Positions 11,872 through 24,061 are shown, counted from the stretch's first letter. The stretch: 64,000 nt of DNA from Diphasiastrum complanatum (GCA_029204225.1 MU831557.1:121247-185246), one strand, 5' to 3'. The notes: generated from the letters alone by a model not told the origin. A program made the numbers and translations.

Positions 11872-13372
11872 ATGGCTACGACTGTTAATACAGTAGTGTA
11901 CTCAAATCAAATGCCTAACGAGATACATTCAACACTTAAACGACCCGCGGAGTTACCTACTATTGAACCCGTCCGTAAACGAACGCACATTGTTGAAGTA
12001 TCTACATCAAAATCGTGATCTGCAATTAGACAGGTGTACATAGAAGACATAGAATTAGGATTGCAGAATGTAATGTTCGAGGGCCAAATCCTATCGAAGT
12101 ACGGCAATTTTGTAATGAACGTACCATACGCGACGTACATGAAATTTGACTTGGTAGACATATGTGGAAATAATACAATTACATTGTCTATCCGACAAAT
12201 GTACTACCAGCATTTCGAGACTTTGGTTATTAATGATTGTATAAAGCTTCGTAATTTTACAGTTCATAAAAAAAACCCTCGAAACGATTACGGGTCCTCG
12301 AATTTCACATTGATCTATACTCAAGCAACAATTGTTATGAAAGTTGCGCCACTACACATACATCCATGCTTCTTCCCATAAATTACACTGGCTAATTTTT
12401 GAGAAGATTGTATCGAATTTTTAGCAGACAACGCTCAAATCCATAATTCGTACCTGCTTGGAACAGTAGTTGTCGTTATTATTGGAGTTAATGCTGTCAA
12501 TGGAAATCGTCGTTCCATTACTGTTGCAGACGGGTTTAATCAATCTGACCAAGGAGAGGTACCTATAAAAAATAAAAAATTGATTTCGAAATTGCAGTAT
12601 GAGCATTGTTTTTCCCCCAAAAGTTGCGTACGTATTATACTTTCTGAAATTCGATTTAATGTTCCATAGATATTATTCTGGAATGACACCAAAAAGTTAT
12701 ACAATGAAATTCTTGACTCTTTCGAAAGCGAATGTCGTTATGTATATAGTATTCGGAATTTGGGAATTTGGAAGAAATCAAATCCACTACTATTTGTTGC
12801 ATTGTCAAAGACAATATCTGCGGGTGTTCCACTTGTGTGCGGAGCAAACCAAACAACATCCAGTTCCAATGGAGGTGCTAATTTCATAAATAAATTTCGG
12901 AAGTTAATTTGTTTTGTGTATCAAAACCATATGCATTTCCTGCAATTTTATATGATATATTTTTATTAGTAATTTATTATATGCGAACTGATTGTGGTAC
13001 TCGTAGATTTCGGGCCGATTACGTGTTAAAGGAATTAATGCACCTTTTTTTGAGCATGTTTGTGTATTTTGCAAACATGATAAATTCGGCTTTCGGAATG
13101 ACAACGCTTTCTACTTCGTGTGTATGCATCCAACTACTTTAGAAAAATCCTCCTGCTTGAATGGTGTTGTGATTGGGCCAAAAGGTATACATGAAATTAA
13201 AATGAAAGGCACATTAATTCAAAAAATATTTAATTTGGCAAAGCCTTTGTCGGTGCTGCAAAATGAGGATCCTATTGCGACTCAAGCAACTTTCGCAAAA
13301 TTTGAAGGTCGTGGTCGTTTTTTGATCGATGAGCATCAATACGTACTTGAATATGAGAAACTATTTGAGTAG
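11872..13372 (+). pseudogene. RPA70-like single-strand DNA-binding protein of the Helentron
   Basis: ATG at 11872 gives MATTVNTVVYSNQ, a basic KRPAELP..PVRKR segment like a nuclear signal, one TGA (about 12019), then an OB fold: YGNFVMNVPYATYMKFDLVD, GNNTITLS, DCIKLRNFTVHKKN and a SNFTLIYTQATIV strand. After a stop and frameshifts a second OB-like module follows (LLGTVVVVIIGVNAVNG..RSITVADGF, then FWNDTKKLYNEI and LGIWKKSNPLLF). A third has CVFCKHDKF..., a possible zinc site, ending near 13372. Three OB-type modules and a zinc site are the layout of RPA large subunits. Its role would be to coat displaced single strands during rolling-circle transposition. Assignment is by motif reading only. 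Confidence 0.65.
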
Positions 13373-13869
13373 CTTCGTAAAAATAACATCAGGTTATATG
13401 TTTGAAATTGCGTTCCATTTTCAAAAGCAGTACGTATACATATACTTGTACTTTCGATTTTCATAATTCGTAACTATGTTAAATCACCTGTGTAGAATAA
13501 AAAACCATGTTTTTCTTTTAAACACTACATTTAATATATATTTCAGAATTGTATTTGTAGTTGATTATTCATTAGGTAGTGATTATTTTTCAGTTTCGAA
13601 ATCGTTATTTAGATTGGCATGTAATTTTTGTGGTTGCACTTATTTACCGTACTCTAATATATTTAACATTGTAACTTAGCTTCCCGTAATTTCTAAATAT
13701 TACCGTAACTAATTAAATGTACATGGTTTTGAAACTTTGCATTTCTTTAAGTTGCATGTACTTTTTATAAAGTTGTAATTCTATTGTATTGATTTGAATG
13801 AATTTCATAAATGGTAGTGTTGTATTTGGGTATTTTCTGACACAACGGTATTTTTATGATATAAAAACA

Positions 13870-13917
13870 TACACGTGCGCACGCACATGCGCGCGCGCGC
13901 GCACACACACACACACA
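13870..13917. repeat. alternating purine-pyrimidine tract (GC/AC)n
   Basis: Almost 48 bp of strict pu-py alternation: ACACGTGCGCACGC, then (GC)n, then (AC)n. It lies between the RPA-like gene and the next ORF of the Helentron. Such tracts can adopt Z-DNA. Confidence 0.9.
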
Positions 13918-14144
13918 TTATACAAATTCCATATGATATAGGTGTTATATTTTTAAATAGCAGGTTATATGGCTCTTTGAATTTTATAAAAAAACCTATT
14001 CCGACATTGTTACAAAACTTATTTCTTATAAATTGATTTATGTGGTGGTTGCAGATACTCTTGGAATTCTACTTATTGTTCTGAGAATCTGGATCTTGTA
14101 AATTGTACACATACAAACCTTTCTCATTCACAGCCCAAATCAAC

Positions 14145-15870
14145 ATGTCACATGTACGCATCTCTTCCAAAACTATCATTAATTCCGAGAATCAGTTGCT
14201 ACTTGAAATTAGCATTCTGAAAGCCATTCCTGGTCAGTTCCCTCATTTGTTATTACTACCTCATCACGATTACACTATATGTTTTCATGATCCACAATTC
14301 CATATCCAATTGCGTGAATCCTATCTTGATCGTGTATATGCACACTATTGTCAATACAATGACGTGTATCAATTAATTCATCTAATATCAGAGTGCCAGT
14401 ATGAACTTGCCAAAGCCGGTCACGGTAACAGTACAACTAACATAGTCATCGATGATCAAATTACGAGAAATAAATACACAACTAGAAGTTACTGAACATT
14501 CTTTTTGTGACCTATTTCGAATCCCATACAGTACTCGGAACGTGTATGATTTTCCCGTACTAACCCCCCATGCATGTTTTTGTATTATAAACGAAAACTT
14601 GCCATTTGACCTAAACCAAAACCTGTTGATTTCACAAATAAAAAACCGTCAGTTCCAGGCATTATGCTATTTCATATGTGATAAAGTTTTGTGCTCCTAT
14701 GATAATGTATTGCCCATGCTCTGGACTAGTATTGCAATTTGTATTTTCCAAGGTTACCACCCAACAATTGAATCTATTGCAATAAATTGGGCCTCCTTCA
14801 TAGCTCCACATGCATTACAGATTTATTGACTATTTCACATAAACGTTTACAAGAGAGCATATACTCTATACTTGATCCAGCTCCTTTATACCTAAAAACC
14901 AGCGAGTACTTATTGGATTTAATTGCATTTCAGGTTGGTGCCTTTACATCTGCACCTTCTATTTCCCTGCCTTGCAACATATTTGAGAATACCATAATTC
15001 CAACATCTAATGTGTGTGACACCCAAGCTATTTAGTCTACCTCGTGCATTGCAGTTCCATACAACAAACCTAAATTGCCAAAGCAATTGCGGCCCTAGAA
15101 ATGTCCTAGAGTTGAAATTCAAAATAAGCATGTCACACATGATCATAAATTTTGCCAGGCAAGACTAGAACAAGCCCATGTAACCATTATGGAATCTAAA
15201 AACGAATTGCAATACATGAAACAGAATCTTGAACTGACAGAGGAAGCACGCATTACAGAACTTGAAAATGTGCGTAACAAACATGTACATGTTATGCATG
15301 AAATAACAATTCTAAAGGAATGCAATGTAGGCCTCGAAAAAGAACTATCATTTACAACCACAGAAATCGAGAACAACCGATGTGCACTTCGAGTTCCTTC
15401 GGTGTATATTCCACCAATGAAGGAGCCATCTACATGTTTGCAATTACAAAAACGTCATCAAACATTACCTGCCCAATTTGCTTTTGACTGGCCTCTAATT
15501 TCTGGCGAATTTTAGACCTTTAGATAAGCACATACGAGTCTTTCAACTTTCATCGACCAATCCGCACACTCGAATGATTCATGCACACGCCTACCTACTC
15601 AAATGGATGGCAATCAAACTCCCAAAAGGAAGTCGTCCAAGAATTTAGGACTGGTTCAATCCTAATTTGCTGTTACCAGAAATAGTGATGTTCTTTTGTA
15701 CATAAAAGTCCGAGACTCTTGTCTTAGGGATCACATCGTGCTTGCAGAAATGATAAAGTTTAGTTTTCTAGAGGGCCTCCATACATGCTTTTATGATGTA
15801 GATGGTAATCATTTTGAACGAATTCTATTATGTAATCGTGTATTGGCGAATACTTGTAATTTAAAATAGA
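14145..15870 (+). pseudogene. Helentron ORF of unknown function with coiled-coil segment
   Basis: Coding-like sequence over about 575 codons, broken by frameshifts: 14145-14495 (MSHVRISSKTIINSENQLLLEIS), 14452-14829 (LPFDLNQNLLISQIKNRQFQALC), 14787-15035, 15189-15515 (heptad-like, ITELENVRNKHVHVMHEIT), about 15509-15640 (LDKHIRVFQLSS..HAHAYLLKWMAIKLPKG), and to 15870 (VRDSCLRDHIVLAEMIKFSFLEG). The ATG context (CAACATG) resembles that of the Rep gene at 17361. No domain was recognised. Position between RPA and Rep genes suggests an accessory transposition protein; that is inference. Confidence 0.5.
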
Positions 15871-16205
15871 TGAACCATGACATACATAACATTTTGTATA
15901 TTACTCTTTTTTGTAAATGTTGAATTTATAAATTTTGATATGTTTTGCATTACAAACAAGGTCGTACTTGTAAAACCACAAACGTGTACTTTTTTAGAAC
16001 ATTTTCATATAGTTTTCAAAGTTATCAATAGCAATCAATTTCAAAAGATTTCATATTATACTCGTATATTGGTAGACCTACGTATCATTTCAACTTCACA
16101 ATTTGCAAAAAAAAAAATTAATCTAATTCCATAGAAATTTTCTAGATACTCTTCCTGATGTAGATGGCATTCATTTTGAACGAGTTGTGCTATACGAACA
16201 TCATT
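15764..16205 (+). repeat. duplicated coding segment (GATGTAGATGG..CATTTTGAACGA)
   Basis: The segment at about 15793-15838 (YDVDGNHFERILL when translated) recurs at about 16157-16200 (PDVDGIHFERVVL), each preceded by CTAGA. This marks a partial duplication of the end of the unknown ORF about 365 bp apart. Confidence 0.7.
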
Positions 16206-16394
16206 GTTTTTTCTATAAACATTCCATTTATACTTCCACATATATTTTTGTATATAAAAAATTACCATTCTCATACTTTACCATGAACAGATTTCTCAAA
16301 ACTGCATTAGTACACCTACAATGCATCGCAATAACTCTGTTCACAAAACAATTTTGTATAGATTATCAAAAATACATGCAAACCGTTTTCTAGC

Positions 16395-16990
16395 ATGATG
16401 CTTTCCAAGTTTCATTTATGCAATAAAAAATCTTACGCATGTAGAGAATGTTCTATACATTTGTTGTTAGGAAGTTCATTAATAGTACATGATTTATTTT
16501 CCACAGATCATTAACATAGCTTCAAACAAAGAAATGTGCTTGTCATAGTATCATATTTAGATTGTCTACTTTTATGACATTAATATTTGCATGTTACTTT
16601 TAACTTCAATCTCGTGATTTACCTCAATAATAACTTGAACTAGAAAATTACAAACACAATAACACATGAAATTGGTTAATACTTTGTTATGTCGTTTCAC
16701 ATATTTGAATCTGTTTTAATGTAATAGTTAAGTTGCTTTTAAAAAAATATTGTTACAATATGTGTGTGTGTGTGTGTAAAAACCGTAACGACCATACATA
16801 ATACATCCGTGCTTTTTTATGGCTTCAGAAATTGAAAACTAATAGCATAATGTGTTGTTTTTATGTAATGATAAATAAATTAGAAAACTACAGACATGTA
16901 ATTATATGTGTAGTTGTATTAATAGTCAACAACCATTACGATCCTAGCAACTTGGAAAAGCAAACATTCAGGTACAATAATTCTATTTAC
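16395..16990 (+). repeat. duplicated leader segment B of the Helentron
   Basis: Second copy of the 10.8-11.3 kb segment, upstream of the Rep gene. It includes a (TG)n run at about 16761-16777 and the vestigial start ATGGCTTCAGAAATTGAAAAC at about 16819. About 370 bp of apparently noncoding sequence follow before the Rep ATG at 17361, ending with a TTTGCAG that looks like a splice acceptor. Confidence 0.55.
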
Positions 16991-17360
16991 GAGATAAAAT
17001 TTATAAATAAATGAAGTCTAGTTTTAAGATTTTCAGTTAGCTTTATAACATAATAGCAGTATTTCATAAATGCCCAAAAAAAACTTGAAGACTTTATGTT
17101 GTCACGTGTTTTACTGCTTTATAATTATCATACATATTTGTTTGTCTTACAGATATTAAGGTACAAATACGTACGTACAAACCAATTCGAAATACGTAAA
17201 TCATGTCCATATTTTCATTCTATTTTAAACTGCTTTTGGAAGTCACAAAATAGTGATACGAACTTGTAGTTCCTAAGTTCCATTCATGTTGATTTGCAGG
17301 CGCTATTGCTGATATTCCCATACACCTGTTTCTGAATTTTCAATCTTCTTGCTTTTCAAC

Positions 17361-17915
17361 ATGGATGCTAAATCAGTGATAAACTTAAATACACAATCCG
17401 AATTTGTAAAGCATTTTCCAGAAAACATAGATATTTTTGTAGTATTTGCATTTCTTACTAATTTCCAAAAGCAACCACATGAATTAAGACAACTTATTAC
17501 AGAACTTTTTACGAATTTTATAAACATGGCTGATACGGATGCAGTTTGGTGGGAAAACAATTTCTTTTCAAATAAAACTTTTACAACACTACAGAGAAAT
17601 ATTCTCAATAGAAACATGTATTTTGATAACATACTAAATATAACTCCGACATGTATATATTATGATACATTTTGTCTACTTTGGTTAGCAAAACTATTAA
17701 CGTACGAAATTTGTATACAACAATATAATCTAACATCTCATAACAATACTAATTATTCTGTATGCATAAATAAAAACCATCTACGCATAACTATATTACT
17801 TGTGCTTACAGATCCACCACAAATTTATCCTTGCAAAACAAACGGATGCGTGTTATTTCATAGTCCACAAAATACGCTTCTTCGTATAATTGGACAACGA
17901 ACATGTTACACAATT
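17361..17915 (+). pseudogene. Rep polyprotein N-terminal region, possibly OTU-derived
   Basis: First reading frame of the Rep-helicase gene, starting at ATG 17361 (MDAKSVINL). A segment FAFLTNFQKQPHELRQLI and, further on, IYYDTFCLLWLAKLLTYEICI resemble the first helices and the core strand/helix of OTU cysteine proteases, which some Helentrons carry. The DGNC catalytic loop is not readable (DIFV in its place), and no clear catalytic His is seen. It ends by a frameshift into the next frame at about 17903. OTU assignment is tentative. Confidence 0.3.
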
Positions 17916-18535
17916 TAGAAAGTTTAATAATACAACACCCAAACTCATCTGCTCAACATATGGCAACTATTTTCAAATCACAATACCCACATATTCCTTG
18001 TACAATCCCAAATATTATCTACCATATTTATAAATTACAAAAAGGCCATGTCCCACATGCTTTTGCTATTCGCGAATATAACGCTCTTACTAAAACTTCT
18101 CATAACCAAATCTCACGTAAAAAATTGGTGAATCGCCACTTTTGGACGAGAACCAAAATTAGTTCTTTGCATCTGATACTTACTGACTCACCTATTGCCT
18201 CGCAACAAACTATCATTACAAAATTTAGAGCCCTATATAGGGACATGTGCTGCACATATACGAGTATTAAAAATAGAATTACAAGATTCAAAAAGACTTC
18301 TTCTTCTTATAATAGTAATATGCAAGATATTACAATTACAAATTACTATGAACGTATAAATGATACTTCGATATATACATGTACTAGTTGTGAATCAAAT
18401 TACTTTAATTTCCAAACTCGAATCTTAAACACGGAAGAAGAAACTTACATTGCAGATCTTAAACATTACCATTATAGATACAAAAATTACCATCAAAATA
18501 CATATGTATACAATGTTGTAAAAGCATACATGTAG
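17903..18535 (+). pseudogene. Rep polyprotein segment with duplicated helical module and CxxC site
   Basis: Two segments of about 43 residues look like copies of each other: one beginning LESLIIQHPNSSAQHMATIF and the other LHLILTDSPIASQQTIITKF. Each ends with a basic helix (IYHIYKLQKG and KNRITRFKK). Their size suits helix-turn-helix modules. TCTSCES (near 18380) and, after a frameshift at about 18480, ICIQCCKSIH provide cysteine pairs like those ahead of DUF6570 in related proteins. Confidence 0.5.
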
Positions 18536-18540
18536 ATAAA

Positions 18541-19328
18541 ACGCCACAACTTATGTGCCCAAACCATGTATCAAGTAACTCAGAATTGCCATCAGTCACA
18601 GAATTAAATGACCTAGAAGAACGTTTGGTTGCACCTAGAATTGCGTTCATGCAAATTCGAGATTTAACCTACAAAGGGCAATTAGGTGTAAAAGGTAGCA
18701 TTGTAAATGTAGTTGCAAACCTTGACAAAATACAAAATATACTTCCATTTCATAGATGACAATGCGTCCCTTATTGTGGCTCTTAAAAAAAAACTAGAAT
18801 ACAAATCAAATTATATGATTGGAAAAGTCAGATCTTTAAAACTAATGAATGCAATACTTGATCTACAACATACACCACTATATTCCACGATAAATGTACA
18901 CATAAATCCAATGTGGATATCACATTACCAAAATATTATTGCCACTCCAAATTCTGAAACAATTCCACCTCTATCAACACCAGAGAATACAATGAACAAA
19001 GATGATGAACCAATTCTTGACGACACGATCGTACACCCATTCCATCATACCGAACATATTATTGATTACGAAACTACGTACAAAGTAATCGCACCTTGTG
19101 AAGGATACAACCCAATTGGGCTATTTCAAGATGAGCACGTTGAAGAACTAAATTTTCCAACTCTATATTATGGACACCCAAGACAAACCCCAATCAATAC
19201 TTCTTATACCTACCAAACCATTGCTAAATGGGAGCTACAACACTATGAACATAGGTTTGCTCGACATACGACCAATTTATTTTTTAAAGCAATTAAAATA
19301 CTAATTCGCCAAGTTCTTAATTCAATAT
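18541..19328 (+). pseudogene. Rep polyprotein: DUF6570 and start of Helitron-like N domain
   Basis: The frame 18553-18759 carries the DUF6570 signature (LNDLEERLVAPRIAFMQIRDL, then GQLGVKGSIVNVV). A one-base frameshift near 18750 leads to 18713-19330, which continues the family order (ALKKKLEYKSNYMIGKVRS, LYSTINVHINPMWI). This pairing with a downstream Helitron_like_N domain is typical of Helitron/Helentron polyproteins. Confidence 0.8.
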
Positions 19329-19329
19329 A

Positions 19330-20544
19330 GATACGGTTACGAAAAGGAACATCACAACATCGACCATTAATAGCAAGTGATGTATTAAAAGATACAAACA
19401 TAGAACAATTACGATTATAAAGATTTTGAACACATACGAACATCTCCAGATTATAAACACGAACTACGATAAAATGTTTTCGCCATGATGCGTCAATTAG
19501 GACCACCAACATTTTTCATCAAACTTTCTTGTGCAAAAACCAAATGGGATCCCCTAATAGAATGCTTGGAATACCTTCACCCAAATATTGACCCTGTTTG
19601 TAATTATCGTAACCATACTGCATACCTACGGAATCTAATTAGAACAGACCCTATCACCTGTGCAAGATACTACAATTGCAAATTAAACGCTTCAAAAACA
19701 TTACTTTCCAAAAATAACACAATAATTGGTAAATTAAATGATTACTTTTTCGTTACAGAATTCCAACATCGTGGTAGCCAACATGACCATGGTGTACTAT
19801 GGATACAAAATGCTCTGCTTTATAATAATACACAAATAGAGCATATTATTAACTTCATTGACAATTTCATTTCGTGTGACCAAACTAAATTACCTACAAA
19901 TAACATGGACATTCAAACTCATAACCATAAACAGACATGTTACAAACAAAAAAACTCAACACATTGTAGATTTTTCTATCCACGTCCACCAATGCCATAT
20001 ACGATTATTCTTACTCCTTTAAGAAACTGTGGTACTTAATCAAGAAAATACTATCAACATATACATAACAATATACAGGAAAAAATATTACAAATTGATA
20101 CAACATGTCAAGAAACATTCAGTGCATGGTTAAGTTTCTTGCAATTTTCAATTCACGATTATATTCAGGCGCTACGTAGTACTATTAAAAAACAAACATT
20201 TTTTTTGCATCGAGCACCACAAGACATTTATACTAATGCTTTCAATTCTTGTATTAGTGCGTTGTGGAATGCAAATATAGATATTCAACACATTCCTGAT
20301 CCATATGCAGTTGCAAGTTACTGCACGTCATATTTGACAAAGACTGAAAGTGGTGTCTCCAAAACCCTTAAAAATGCATTACAAACAAGCATACAAAATA
20401 ATGACGACACTCTCACACGATTGAAACACATGAGCAATGCCCTTTTAAATACACAACAAATGAGTGCACAATTTGCTGCATTCATTGTACTTGTGTTGAA
20501 TTTCACACGTGTGGATTGTCCACTACATGTACTTGTGATCTCCT
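19330..20544 (+). pseudogene. Rep domain (Helitron_like_N) with HUH-like and two-tyrosine motifs
   Basis: Rolling-circle replication initiator. MMRQLGPPTFFIKLSCAKTKW (19485) opens the conserved block. FQHRGSQHDHGVLWI (about 19760-19802) is the metal-binding HUH-type motif, with Asp at the middle position. In the later frame, ASYCTSYLTKTESG (about 20310-20350) holds the two tyrosines expected in Helitron Rep for DNA cleavage and joining. MSAQFAAFIVL follows, and the frame is then cut by an LTR at about 20530. Sequence between 19330 and 19485 is coding-like but frameshifted, and 20040 has a stop. Confidence 0.85.
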
Positions 20545-21360
20545 AAGGTGTGTAGATGCACAAAGATCAAGACTAGATTGAGATTCAAGATCTATCTTTG
20601 ATTCTATGGCAAAAACACACTACTACATGCATTCAATCACTTCCAACTCTCACTCACACGTGTGGGAAGTGTTCCAAAAGTATTCTAAGTAAAAACAAGC
20701 TGCTCTCCTCGGGTAGAGAGAGAAAAACCATCATGAGCTCTCGGGTAGAGAGAGAAAGCTAGAAATTCAATGACACTCAAAATCCACTCAATCTCAAAAT
20801 CAATTAGATCCAAAAGGAGGAGTACAATGATACTAATAGATTCATGAGCTACCACTATGCTTAACTATGATTGGATCACACTTTGCCACCTCTTAATCCT
20901 ATTGGACCATTGATCCATGCACCTCTAAATTCTATTGGACTATATTCAAGCACACCTCAATTTTCTATTGGACCTCACAAGGTTCCACCTCTAAATCCTA
21001 TTGGACCTCTCAAGCTTCATCAAACAAAAGCATGACACTTGTCTACACTCTAATTGGCACAAGTTTGGCTCAATATTGGCATTACAAGTGGAAATGGATA
21101 ATGTGCCATCTATGCCAAATTTGACCCTATCAACATCCTACACCTAAATGCTTGACTATGAAATTCTATGAGACCCCTATATCAAACATTTTGATTTACT
21201 TTACAATTCTCCACACGTGGGAACATCCTCCACACATGTGAGATTCACTTACAAACTTCTATCATAAAAAATACCAAGCTAGATTTTTGCCAATTTCTCA
21301 CAACTTGCACTTCCTCTACATAGTTCAACATGAACTACTACTTTCATAAATACATACCCT
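20545..21360 (-). mobile_element. solo LTR inserted into the Helentron Rep gene
   Basis: About 0.8 kb without Helitron homology splits the Rep ORF between MSAQFAAF... and RAFVLKCKIELQNLEPN. It contains two TCGGGTAGAGAGAGA motifs and matches, inverted, the copia LTR at 8.3-9.0 kb. Several copies of a CCTAAATTCTATTGGACC-like phrase repeat between about 20890 and 21010. Exact ends and target-site duplication were not resolved. Confidence 0.65.
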
Positions 21361-21366
21361 AAACAT

Positions 21367-23397
21367 ATGCGGGCATTTGTCTTAAAATGCAAAATCGAGT
21401 TACAAAACCTAGAACCAAATTCCACAGACATACACTACAAAACCAAAATTGAAAAATACCTTGCACGACCAAATACCCATGTGCATTTATGTTTAGCAGA
21501 ATATATTTCATGCTATCGTATAACAAACTCTAGCATTCGTAAACGTAGAACCCCACAAATAATAAGATTTGTACACTATAATCAACATAAAGATCCTGAA
21601 AACTTTTATCGTGAACAACTACTCCTATACAAGCCATTTACAGAATCTGAAAATAACATTAGTGAACTTTACATAACTTTCAAAGACGCATACGATTTCC
21701 ATTATAATACCATCCAAACAAATTCCAAGAAATTTAATTACGAGTTCCCAAATCTATGTACTACTCTTGTAGCATCAACCCATTCTACCAATACAAGCAA
21801 TACATCAAAAAATTCCATTTCCAATATAAATCAATATCATGAACAACAACATAACTACAACATCCAACTTGACATCCGTTTCATTCAAAAATCGAATGCA
21901 CTACATAACCTTCAAGAAAATCCAGCACCGTTACATAAACTAATGAATCAACAATCTTACTTTGAGCATATCAAGAATTTAACTGAAAAACAATGCCTAA
22001 TTTTCGATGATATCGTGTATTTAAAACGAACATTCCCAGACAAACGCCTCAACTTATTTCTAACAGGTGGTGCAGGCACTGGCAAAACATTCACAATGCT
22101 TATTTTAGTTCAAGGTTTATTACGACACTATGAAAAATACTATTCAACAGATATTGATTTGCCAAAAAGTCTACTGCTAGCATATATCGGGAAAGCTGCA
22201 TACAACATTGGTGGAACCACTATCCATTCAGCTTTACATATACCTACAAACACAAACCACTTGACATCACTATCTGGTGATAAACTTCAAGAACTGACAA
22301 CTAGGTATCATGACTTGCAACTTGTAGTGTTCGATGAAATATCTTTAATTGGCAAACGCATATTTGATTTTGCTGACCAACGCCTTCGATCCATTAAACA
22401 TACACCAACTAGTTTTTTCGGAAATCTTGATGTCATCATTTGCGGTGACCTCTTCCAAACTGGCCCTATTTTAGATTCTTGGATCTTCAAAAAAGAGTTG
22501 TACGCAATAGATATATTTGAAACCTCACACTGGAACGAAATCGTAAAATGTTACAAATTAGATGAGACCATACAACAACGTGATCCTACATATATCCATA
22601 TCCTGAACAACATCAGAGAGTCAAAACACAATGAAAAAAACATTTCTTGGATTAATAGGCATAGTTACAAACCTATTCCAACCACTCCAAGTATACCATA
22701 CTTGTGCCATGCCAACCAAGACATGGAAACATACAATTAACAGGCTTACGAACAAGCACGTGGCCACACTTTTTGTTTACAGGCTATTGACACCCGTTCA
22801 AATACATGTAGCAAAACAATAGTTATTCCTCAGAGGTCAAGAAACACTGGTGGATTACCACATACCATACTTGTAAAAACAGGAATGCTTGTTGAAATAT
22901 GTAGTTCTAACATGGACATTGAAGACGGACTCGTTAATGGAGCTGACGACATATTCCAAACAAAAACAACTATATCAGCTACAGACATTATTTGGATTGA
23001 ATTTTTAGATCCACTCATTGGCAAAAAAACTAGACTAGCACATGCATCTTTATATGCAATAAACAACATATACAATACCTGGACACGAATTCATAAAACC
23101 ACTAAAGAATTTCAGGTGGGCCCATCTTTTCTAAACACAATTACACGCAGACAATTTCCAATACAACTTGCAAGTTCCCGTACAGTACATCGTGCACAAG
23201 GCTTAACAATTGACACCTTAATTTTCAATCCAAAAGGATGTACCAAACATGGCCTAACATATACAGCCCTATCTAGAATACGAGATATCCAAAATTTATA
23301 CCTCACTTCACCACTCCAAAATCAACATTTCAAAGTTTATGCATCCATAAAAATGGAAATGACACGCTTGCGAACATATGGAAAATGGAAACTTTAA
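21367..23397 (+). pseudogene. PIF1-family helicase part of the Helentron polyprotein
   Basis: Linker ELQNLEPNSTDIHY..LCLAEYISCYRI and IIRFVHYNQHKDPENFYREQLLL are the usual Rep-to-helicase joint. Helicase motifs: LFLTGGAGTGKTF (Walker A, about 22060-22095), VVFDEISLI (Walker B), ICGDLFQTGPI, and LDETIQQRD. A break at 22740 is followed by 22885-23397 with MDIEDGLVNGA, ASSRTVHRAQGLTID (motif V/VI region), LTYTALSRI and the end KWKL. It would unwind DNA 5'-3' during strand transfer. The catalytic motifs themselves look intact; the frame is broken between 22740 and 22885. Confidence 0.92.
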
Positions 23398-23409
23398 ATT
23401 CCTATTATG

Positions 23410-23950
23410 AATACCTATACATCTTCTCATTTACTTATTCAATCTTTGAACACCGTATCAATACAAAAACACACACTTGATATTTCTTAAGATTACAATC
23501 TCATGAGTTCAAATATACTTTGCCTACAAGAAACTCGAAACTACAATAATGCAACTAATTTAGAACATAGGTTCCATGCTATCCAAAACTACTTTTTTTC
23601 GGGAACCACTATATATTACGACGACAATCAAACTCTCAATAACTATAATATCCACAATACATAAAATGTAGAAACTATTAAAGCATCTTTTAATGAAGAC
23701 AAAACTCATTGCATGACTATAATCACAATATACCGGAAACCAAATTCCAATATATCCAATTTCCTACAAATACTAAATTGTATTTTGCAAACCTCGCAAA
23801 CAAACACACCAATAGATGGAAGCCAGCTAGACCATATTTGGACAAATTCTTATAACTCAAAAAGTTTCCATGGAGTGACCATTCCCCCATATATTATTTA
23901 TACACAATATAGTATACTAACCTTGAGACACATAATCCCATCACTTCTTT
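23410..23950 (+). pseudogene. EEP (APE-like) endonuclease domain of the Helentron, internally deleted
   Basis: Follows the helicase in the same frame after two stops (23395 and about 23488): SLNTVSIQKHTLDIS, then NILCLQETRNYNN (metal-binding Glu motif), TIITIYRKPNSNIS, and IDGSQLDHIWTNSYNSK. The central GDFN block is missing, apparently by deletion between ILQTSQTNT and IDGSQLDHI, and the final SDH motif is degraded. An EEP domain C-terminal to the helicase is the Helentron hallmark. Confidence 0.85.
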
Positions 23951-24061
23951 TGCTTTTGAAAACCTTCCAACCTTTTGTAGCCAATTTTTGTTTACCACCT
24001 CCTACTACAAAAGAAATGTACCTACAATCCATAGACTATTTCCCTTTACCAACTCCCAATA

